Below are positions 57,785 through 64,000 of a stretch of DNA of 64,000 bases, piece after piece. The stretch is from Legionellaceae bacterium (GTDB taxonomy: Bacteria > Pseudomonadota > Gammaproteobacteria > Legionellales > Legionellaceae). Under the pieces are notes generated by a model that ran no database searches, was not told the origin of the DNA, and worked only from the letters and a program-made list of their open reading frames with translations. A program made the translations under genes and the position numbers. The DNA lies in contig JAALKW010000001.1 of assembly GCA_011087865.1 (NCBI GenBank), positions 1 through 64,000 on the forward strand, given 5' to 3'. Each line of letters opens with the position of its first letter. Within the stretch, counting starts at the first letter, position 1.

Positions 57785-58953
57785 ATAAAGCCGCCTATGC
57801 GCAGCTTTTGTCATGCCGTCGCTTGGTGGTTGGATTCAGCGGCGGGCTTGACTCAACCGTTTTATTGCACGCGCTTGTTTCTGATTTAAGGCTATCAGAT
57901 AAGCTACATGCTGTGCATATCAATCATAATTTAAGTCAGCACGCAAATGCGTGGCAAGCGCACTGTGAAACATTTTGCAATCAGCATGCGATTAAATTTA
58001 CAGCCAAGCAAATAAGCATGAGTAGCGCTTCTAATCTTGAAGCATGCGCACGTGATGCGAGGCGTATGATTTTTAAAGAGTTAATAGGTAGCACGGATGG
58101 TTTATTGCTTGCGCATCATCAAGATGATCAAGCCGAAACGTTATTATTAAATTTGTTACGTGGCACAGGCATTAATGGCCTTGCTGCCATGCCTGTTGTT
58201 CAGTCTTTTGGGCCAGGTTATTTAATCAGGCCATTATTAAATCAAACACGAGCAGCATTACAAGCTTATGCCAAGCTGCATGAATTAACCTGGATTAACG
58301 ACGAGAGTAACGAAGATACGTATTTTTCACGTAATTATTTGAGGCATGAAATTCTACCGAGACTTAAAGCACGTTGGCCACGTGCTGTTCAGTCAATGAA
58401 TCAGTGTGCCAAGCATGCACAAGCCGCCACAGAAAATTTAGTTGATTTAGCACGGTTAGATTGCCCTCTGCTCGCATTAAAGCAAGCTACACTCGCTTTA
58501 CATCAATTATATGATTTACCGCGTGCGCGTTTAGCAGAAGTGCTTCGAGTTTGGTTGAAACAGCAAGGCATATTATCCCCTGAAACACGGGTGTTAGGTG
58601 TGCTGATTGAACAGGTCATCTTTGCGAGACGAGATGCTTTGCCCTGCGTACAATTGGGTGATGTTCAAGTTCGAAAATTTCAAGATAGATTATATATCGT
58701 GCCTAATACACCATCCACACATGTACCGGTATATCCTATATCTACGTATCGCATACAATTTCGCATGGGCGGTGAGCGCATGCGTTGGCGAGGACATACA
58801 AGAACGTTAAAATATATTTTTCAAACACTAGGTGTCCCACCTTGGTTGCGTGATACAATTCCATTGGTTTTTATTGATAATACCTTGGTGGCCGTATTAG
58901 ACTTTGCAATAGCTGATGGGTATAAAAAAGAGGATATTTATGAAACCGTTTGA
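57772..58953 (+). CDS. tilS: tRNA(Ile)-lysidine synthase
   Basis: TilS (393 residues) converts C34 of the CAU tRNA-Ile to lysidine, so that it reads AUA. The N-terminal P-loop is [19 protein letters not shown] (S-G-G-x-D-S), followed by HVHINHNLS-like [15 protein letters not shown] and [20 protein letters not shown]. The C-terminal TilS domain follows ([20 protein letters not shown]). Start GTG 57772 overlaps accA, the same accA-tilS order as in E. coli. Its 3' end overlaps the next gene by 14 bases. Confidence 0.93.
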   Translation: MWGLDKAAYAQLLSCRRLVVGFSGGLDSTVLLHALVSDLRLSDKLHAVHINHNLSQHANAWQAHCETFCNQHAIKFTAKQISMSSASNLEACARDARRMIFKELIGSTDGLLLAHHQDDQAETLLLNLLRGTGINGLAAMPVVQSFGPGYLIRPLLNQTRAALQAYAKLHELTWINDESNEDTYFSRNYLRHEILPRLKARWPRAVQSMNQCAKHAQAATENLVDLARLDCPLLALKQATLALHQLYDLPRARLAEVLRVWLKQQGILSPETRVLGVLIEQVIFARRDALPCVQLGDVQVRKFQDRLYIVPNTPSTHVPVYPISTYRIQFRMGGERMRWRGHTRTLKYIFQTLGVPPWLRDTIPLVFIDNTLVAVLDFAIADGYKKEDIYETV

Positions 58954-59587
58954 TCGATTTTTTAAAAACATGACCCAACCATGGGTTGTAATAAGCTACG
59001 CTGCCCTAATGACATGCTTATTTTTATACGTCGATGCACCGGTTACGATTTTTTTCCATCAAGCCGAAATAGGCTATATCCTGCCGCTTTCAACCGTGAT
59101 TACAACACTTGGGAAAGCCAAGCCTGTGATTGGGTTTTTGGTCTTATCTGTGCTTATCTTTCGTTATATCTTGCATTGGCGGCAATGGGAAATGCGCACA
59201 TGGTTTTTATGTTTATCGACGCTTGTGCCGAGTATTATTGTTTTAGGACTTAAAATTATATTTGGACGCGCAAGACCTGAATTATTGTTTTCTGATGGCC
59301 TGTATGGCTTTCAATGGTTTGAATTTTCACGACCGCTTTGGTCCTTTCCATCAGGTCATACAGCAACCCTCATGGGCTGTATGCTCGGGTCATGTATTAT
59401 TTGGCCGAAGCGCCGCTGGATATTTTTATTGATTGGATTATGCGTGATGTCATCACGTGTCATTTTATTACAGCATTATATTACAGATGTGATGGTTTCT
59501 GCTTATTTAGCACTTATTGAAGTGTGGTTGCTTCAATGGGTATTAAATCGCTATGCGCCTGATTTTATGCAAGAGGTACTCGATTAA
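58940..59587 (+). CDS. PAP2-family membrane phosphatase
   Basis: A 215-residue membrane protein of the phosphatidic-acid-phosphatase type 2 family. All three signature motifs are visible: KIIFGRARPEL (K-x6-R-P), FPSGHTATL (P-S-G-H) and SRVILLQHYITDV (S-R-x5-H-x3-D). About six membrane helices. Substrates of relatives include phosphatidate, undecaprenyl pyrophosphate (bacitracin-type recycling) and lipid A phosphates; not resolved here. Start ATG 58940, with AGAGGA upstream; the frame is open to 58916. Confidence 0.9.
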   Translation: MKPFDRFFKNMTQPWVVISYAALMTCLFLYVDAPVTIFFHQAEIGYILPLSTVITTLGKAKPVIGFLVLSVLIFRYILHWRQWEMRTWFLCLSTLVPSIIVLGLKIIFGRARPELLFSDGLYGFQWFEFSRPLWSFPSGHTATLMGCMLGSCIIWPKRRWIFLLIGLCVMSSRVILLQHYITDVMVSAYLALIEVWLLQWVLNRYAPDFMQEVLD

Positions 59588-60577
59588 ATGCTTGATTCAA
59601 AATTAAAACAAATTCCTATTTCTGTTGAAAGTGGCGAAAAATATCACACCGAATTGGGTGTGGTGGCTATTAAAGACGGCGTTAAAACAAAAGAAGAGGT
59701 ACAAACACGCCTACCTAAACCGAAATGGCTGCGTGTCAAAAGCCAAACAACACCTGCATATGCAGCGGTAAAAGCAGAAGTAAAAAAACATAAACTTGCA
59801 ACCGTTTGTGAAGAGGCTAAATGCCCTAATATGGCAGAGTGCTGGTCGCATGGTACGGCAACGATTATGTTGATGGGGGCTGTTTGCACACGAGCGTGTC
59901 GTTTTTGTTCAGTCGATACAGGTAATCCGAAAGGCTGGCTTGATGAAGCAGAGCCTGAAAAAACGGCACATACAGTCGCATTGATGAATCTTGACTATGT
60001 GGTATTAACCTCTGTGAATCGTGATGATTTACCGGATGGAGGAGCGGCACATTATGCACGTGCTATCTCGGCGATTAAAAGAACCTCACCTAAAACACGT
60101 GTTGAAGCCTTAACGCCTGATTTTCAGGGTAAGCATCAAGATGTACAGCTTTTACTTGATACAGGATTAGATGTTTTTGCGCAAAATATCGAAACGGTTC
60201 GACGTTTAACGCATCCTGTACGTGATAATCGCGCGGGGTATCAACAAACACTAGATGTATTATTAGAAGCTAAAAAGCATCGACCCGATATGTTTACTAA
60301 AACAAGCTTAATGCTGGGTTTGGGTGAAACAGATGAAGAAATTATAGAAACCATGGATGATTTAATTGCGCATCAAGTTGACATTTTAACTTTGGGGCAG
60401 TATTTACAACCCACTAAAAATCACTTGCCTGTCGCACGTTATGTTACACCAGAAGTATTTGATAAATTTAGAACAATAGGCCTTGAAAAAGGCTTTTTCG
60501 AAGTGGCATCAGGCCCGATGGTGCGTTCAAGTTATCGTGCCGATAGGGTGTTTAAGCGTGATAACCTCGGCTTATAA
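59588..60577 (+). CDS. lipA: Lipoyl synthase
   Basis: LipA (329 residues), a radical SAM enzyme that inserts two sulfurs into protein-bound octanoate. The auxiliary cluster Cys are in [14 protein letters not shown], and the SAM cluster in [15 protein letters not shown] (C-x3-C-x2-C). Other parts are [20 protein letters not shown] and the end [16 protein letters not shown], with the third-ligand Ser. The start lies directly after the phosphatase stop. No lipB is seen here. Confidence 0.97.
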   Translation: MLDSKLKQIPISVESGEKYHTELGVVAIKDGVKTKEEVQTRLPKPKWLRVKSQTTPAYAAVKAEVKKHKLATVCEEAKCPNMAECWSHGTATIMLMGAVCTRACRFCSVDTGNPKGWLDEAEPEKTAHTVALMNLDYVVLTSVNRDDLPDGGAAHYARAISAIKRTSPKTRVEALTPDFQGKHQDVQLLLDTGLDVFAQNIETVRRLTHPVRDNRAGYQQTLDVLLEAKKHRPDMFTKTSLMLGLGETDEEIIETMDDLIAHQVDILTLGQYLQPTKNHLPVARYVTPEVFDKFRTIGLEKGFFEVASGPMVRSSYRADRVFKRDNLGL

Positions 60578-60717
60578 AGCAGTCGTGTCTGCTGTACCAC
60601 TTAGATGTGACCAGATTATAGATTAAATTAACGCCTATATGATCAATTAATTTCCTTTTATTGACAGTAAGTGATACTATAGTGCGCATAATAAAATTAA
60701 TTCATGGTGTTGACTTC

Positions 60718-61880
60718 ATGCTACCTTTACCACTCCTCTATGCTTCGAGAAATTACATGATCTTGCAACTGGCTGCTAGTGCCTATAATTATGCCTATCA
60801 TCATGAGGGATTATTAGACTATCACATGCAACTGCTCACCTTCTTTGCACTTGACGCAGCTTTTCCAGTCGAGCAAAGGTATGTTACCGAAGATTTACCA
60901 CTCGAACCGGCAACCGTGCAAATAGCATTGGTATTGCTATATATAGCGCTTCAACTTTCATCTGTTCCAATAATAAACAAAAAAATAAACAGGCTAGCAC
61001 TGAAATTAGGACTAAGAGCCCCGTCAGTACTTGATCTTTTATCTGAAGAGTTCAGTGCGGAAGAAATAAATGCTCTGACTGCAAATGAAGCCGCAAGCAC
61101 TGCGGTTTCATGGCGCTATGCCTTAGAAAGAGATATTTATTGTCCTATTTTACTTGAGATACCTGAAATAGAAGATCTCGTTGTGTTTGAAAAACAATAT
61201 TTTGGTATAGAAGGGCAATGGCGGTCTATCCAAAATACAGCACGAATTTTTTCTCGTACCGCATTATATCAAGCGCTCAATACAGCAGACCCGAGAGAGC
61301 TATTTACACGTGATTCTGTTACTACTCCTCATCCCTATATTCAAGGCATGCACAGGTATCAAACACGTTGGCAGGTTCTTTTTTTAAATCAAAATAATCA
61401 AGGTGTGATGGATACAATAAGGGATGGGCGTAGACAAGATGAGCATGAAGTACCGATAGAAAGAGGTGCGTTGAGTCGTTTTGATAGCTGCGCTAGAACA
61501 ATCAGTACAGAAAAAATGCATTACGTGATAAAGCAGCATATAACTCAAAGTATGCAGTGGCTGCGACAACCGCTGAAGCATTGTGTGATGCTCTGGCTCA
61601 TGCAAGACGTATTTTTATAGCATCTAGCGGCACATTAGATGATAGAAGGATTTTTATTGACACGTGTCGTGGTGCAGTTGATAGCGCAAAACCCGTATTA
61701 GAAAAACATCAGGATTGGACGCAGGTATTACTAGACATTGCGAATGTACTGGTTTCTTTATTGACGCTTGGTGTGCCTAATCTTATTTGTGGGCGATTAA
61801 GATTGTTTACAGCCGAGACAGATGCAGGCAGTGAGCTCGCGCGGTTTGAGCAAGTATTGACTGAGATCACTGGTCCCTAG
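60718..61880 (+). pseudogene. Unknown gene split by a -1 frameshift in a poly-A run
   Basis: Two overlapping frames together look like one protein of about 385 residues. The first runs from ATG 60718 (frame open upstream to a TTG at 60661) and after the six A at 61511-61516 degenerates to WLRQPLKHCV and stops at 61620. The second frame is open from 61497 and reads NALRDKAAYNSKYAVAATTA onward to 61880, ending LTEITGP. A seventh A would join them. The joined protein has hydrophobic segments (TVQIALVLLYIALQL; VLLDIANVLVSLLTLGVPNL) and no recognised domain. Either the gene is inactive, slippage restores the frame, or one base is missing from the sequence. I do not recognise the family. Confidence 0.68.
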
Positions 61881-61910
61881 GAACACAGCACCCACGGGCA
61901 CACGCTAAGG

Positions 61911-62348
61911 TTACTCGTTATTTTGTCTATACAACGTACCAATCACGCCAGCAGAAAAAGTAACCAAACAAATAGAAATATAGATGAGCATGGGGATTGC
62001 GCCTTTCCATGAAGCGTGAGTCAGGTAATGTTCAGTTGTATTAAGTGTAATGGTAAGTATGCCCATACCGTAAGCAAATGGAATAATGGCCAGCATGATC
62101 AGTGCAAGTTTACGTGACATCAGCGCGGTTAAAATTAGCATGAAGCTAATAATATAGTTTAAAGCACCAAATACGCTTAAGAGATGTAATAAATTCACGG
62201 AGGTTGTGGCTGTGATATCAACTTTTGAGATATGTAGCGCTGAGAGCTCTAGGTGCAAGGTATAGGTAATTGCACGGAATAAGTCGTAACAGCCAAGTAA
62301 CAGTGTAACGATTGATACGAACAAAGGTATTTTTGTTTCGTCATCCAT
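61911..62348 (-). CDS. Four-helix membrane protein of unknown function
   Basis: A 145-residue protein with four membrane segments (PLFVSIVTLLLGCYDLF, LLSVFGALNYIISFMLILTA, LALIMLAIIPFAYGMGILTI and AIPMLIYISICLVTFSAGVI). It has no signal peptide and no known motif. Convergent with the split gene, 30 bases away, and divergent from the RNR-like gene. Confidence 0.65.
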   Translation of the reverse strand: MDDETKIPLFVSIVTLLLGCYDLFRAITYTLHLELSALHISKVDITATTSVNLLHLLSVFGALNYIISFMLILTALMSRKLALIMLAIIPFAYGMGILTITLNTTEHYLTHASWKGAIPMLIYISICLVTFSAGVIGTLYRQNNE

Positions 62349-62531
62349 CTGTTGTCTCCATTAAAAACTGATTCAGTTTAGTCTAGCTATATTATTGCTT
62401 CAATGCTAGGATGGCCGGCTTGCACATGCTTATTTTTTTTTCTTAGCTTGTTTTATTTAATCAAAAATAGCCATGTGCTTAATCCTTAATTATCACTTTT
62501 TTATCAATTATCAATTATAATGGTGTTCGAA

Positions 62532-64000
62532 ATGAAAATTAATCCAAGTCCAGAAATATACAATCAACAGTCTGCGGCACTCATGCGACAACGAGGTATT
62601 TTACGAGCCTCAGAAACCATTGAAGATGCATTAGAGCGTGTTTTAACTGCAATGCTTCAAATGGACAAAAAATTAAATCAAAATCAAGTAGACTCGGCAT
62701 TTCAAGATAAACTCGTTGCGTTAGTGAATACAGGAAGCATTATTTTTGGAACACCTATTTTGACAGGCGCTGGCAGGACATCACAGGTAACGGCAGCCTG
62801 TACGGTATTACCGATACAGGTGACTCATGGGCAAGCAGATTATGATCATTTTGGCGCTAAATCATATAGCTCATTGGGACAATCGCTTGGAACCGGCTAT
62901 GATTTATCTGAGTTACTCGATCCTGTCAGTACACTCATGGCATTTAATGCCATTTTAAATAAAATGAATGGCGAATTTGTTTCAAGCGCGAAAAGGCCTG
63001 TGGCGAGCATGGCAACCCTTCGAGCAGATCATCCTCAAATTTTGGCCTTTATTCGTGCAAAAAGAAACGCTGATTTTTTTGAGTGGCGATTTAATATTTC
63101 AGTATTTTTAACAGATGCTTTTATGCATGCTGCTGAACAGAATGCACCCTGGTTCCTACGAGATAATAAGGGAAAAGTAGTAGATCAAATACCCGCTAAA
63201 ACACTGATTGAAGCAATTGCTGATTCAGCACATTACTGCGGAGAGCCCGGTGTTTTATTCAAAGACAGGGTTGAGGAAGATAACCCAACGCCACAGTGGC
63301 ACTATCAAAGTACTGCACCTTGTGCCGAAATTGCTATGGCTGCGGGTGATGCATGCCAATTTAGTTATGTGAATCTTTCAAATTTTGTCCATGCAGGTGT
63401 GTTTGATACAGCAAGGTTTGCTGAAGCCGTCGAAGTACTGACAAGATTTTTAGATAACTCGGTTGAATATACAATAGAAAATGAAGCAAATGCTGGGCTA
63501 GATTTACCTTTGGTTCGTGAAAAACGCCGTATTGGTGTGGCTGTTACGGGATTTGCAGATTTACTGATTAAACTTGAAATCGCTTATGAAGATCCTAAAG
63601 CTGTAAACTTAGCCGAGCAAATTTCAGAGTTGTTAGATTTTCACTCTAAAAAAGCATCTGTTGGATTAGCCAAGCTACGGGGTGTTTTTCCAAGTTATGA
63701 ACAGAGTCGTTACAAAGAGCATGAGTGGGTGAGACGGAAAGCCTCTAAAACAACAGGGTTTGTATCAAAAGAAGCTTGGGATGCTCTATATGACGAGATG
63801 GAATCAACAGGCATTCGACACGCCACAACAACTGCTATGCCACCGACAGGCACAAGCAGTACGATTGCGAATATTTCTAAAAGCTTAGAACCTCATTTTT
63901 CCTATCAAGATTTTATGAACGGAGGGGTGCTGCCTATTATAAAACGTGTGATTGAAACGCACATTGCACCTGAAATGCAAGGTGAAATTTTAGCGCATGT
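62532..64000 (+). CDS. Ribonucleotide-reductase-like large subunit (partial, atypical active site)
   Basis: The frame runs off the window after 489 codons. The fold is clearly that of the RNR catalytic chain: ASMATLRADHPQILAFIRAK, FNISVFLTDAFM, GEPGVLFKDRVEEDNP and MPPTGTSSTIANISKSLEPH, the last resembling the P-T-G-T loop of class II (NrdJ) and class I enzymes. The first redox Cys is in TAACTVLP and the second in GDACQFSYVNLSNF. The radical site reads STAPCAEI: Cys264 and Glu266 are kept, but the invariant Asn two residues before the Cys is Ala. A TATAAT at 62516 lies so close that a nearly leaderless transcript is possible; no ribosome-binding site is seen. Confidence 0.85.
   Translation, partial: MKINPSPEIYNQQSAALMRQRGILRASETIEDALERVLTAMLQMDKKLNQNQVDSAFQDKLVALVNTGSIIFGTPILTGAGRTSQVTAACTVLPIQVTHGQADYDHFGAKSYSSLGQSLGTGYDLSELLDPVSTLMAFNAILNKMNGEFVSSAKRPVASMATLRADHPQILAFIRAKRNADFFEWRFNISVFLTDAFMHAAEQNAPWFLRDNKGKVVDQIPAKTLIEAIADSAHYCGEPGVLFKDRVEEDNPTPQWHYQSTAPCAEIAMAAGDACQFSYVNLSNFVHAGVFDTARFAEAVEVLTRFLDNSVEYTIENEANAGLDLPLVREKRRIGVAVTGFADLLIKLEIAYEDPKAVNLAEQISELLDFHSKKASVGLAKLRGVFPSYEQSRYKEHEWVRRKASKTTGFVSKEAWDALYDEMESTGIRHATTTAMPPTGTSSTIANISKSLEPHFSYQDFMNGGVLPIIKRVIETHIAPEMQGEILAH

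Noticed and set aside
60661-60690. TTG at 60661 as the start of the split gene
   Set aside because: TTGACA at this spot reads more like a -35 element, although a good -10 at 17 bases is not visible; ATG 60718 gives a more natural start.

Overview
The window is A+T-rich chromosomal DNA from a gammaproteobacterium. The gene orders mlaDCB-ibaG-murA, aroQ-accB-accC-prmA, rpmB-rpmG and hflK-hflC-purA are typical of that class. An inner-membrane protein of the Dot/Icm type IV secretion system (IcmC/DotE-DotV family, at 10747), a SET-domain protein and several large coiled-coil proteins of unknown function point to an intracellular member of the Legionellales (Legionella/Coxiella/Aquicella-like). 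The exact genus cannot be read from the window. It begins inside mlaD and ends inside a ribonucleotide-reductase-like gene.

Layout. 1-5.6 kb: phospholipid transport (mla), ibaG, murA, a NIF3 protein and a RecD2-type helicase. 5.6-10.7 kb, minus strand: prmA, biotin carboxylase and its carrier, 3-dehydroquinase, class I aldolase, ferredoxin-NADP reductase. 10.7-14.6 kb: the orphan Dot/Icm gene, a DUF3579 gene broken by an amber codon, pssA, an HPr-like protein, hpf, L33, L28, trmB. 14.6-18.9 kb: a 1437-residue unknown protein with five 81-bp tandem repeats and a duplicated C-terminal module. 19-22.4 kb: hflKC and purA. 22.4-34.3 kb: a surface-polysaccharide cluster with all five enzyme types needed for UDP-2,3-diacetamido-2,3-dideoxy-mannuronate, two more SDR epimerases, an AsnB-like amidotransferase and two paralogous putative glycosyltransferases. 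34.4-45.2 kb: pgi, an RpfE-like protein, recJ, a REC-GGDEF-EAL protein, arfB, trmL, a SET-domain protein, azlCD and two small membrane-associated proteins.

45.2-51.4 kb, minus strand: a run of lineage-type genes (four coiled-coil or membrane proteins and a ClpB-D2-like AAA+ ATPase with a signal peptide). It ends beside short direct repeats and a tRNA-Phe gene. 51.7-64 kb: yggX, a polysaccharide deacetylase, a GT2 enzyme, a His/Cys-rich membrane protein, a chagasin-type protease inhibitor, a WecA/WbpL-like initiating transferase, csrA, a phosphopantetheinyl transferase, accA, tilS, a PAP2 phosphatase, lipA, a frameshifted unknown gene, a small membrane protein and the start of the RNR-like gene.

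The most interesting material is the diacetamido-uronic-acid cluster with its amidotransferase, the likely host-interaction genes (SET protein, repeat protein, coiled-coil island, exported AAA+ ATPase, chagasin inhibitor) and an RNR-like protein whose catalytic Asn is replaced by Ala. I see no CRISPR array, transposase or integrase. No stretch above 300 bases lacks a feature. The longest gene-free stretch is about 290 bases at 51348-51637 and holds two direct repeats. All functions are read from sequence motifs; no searches were run.
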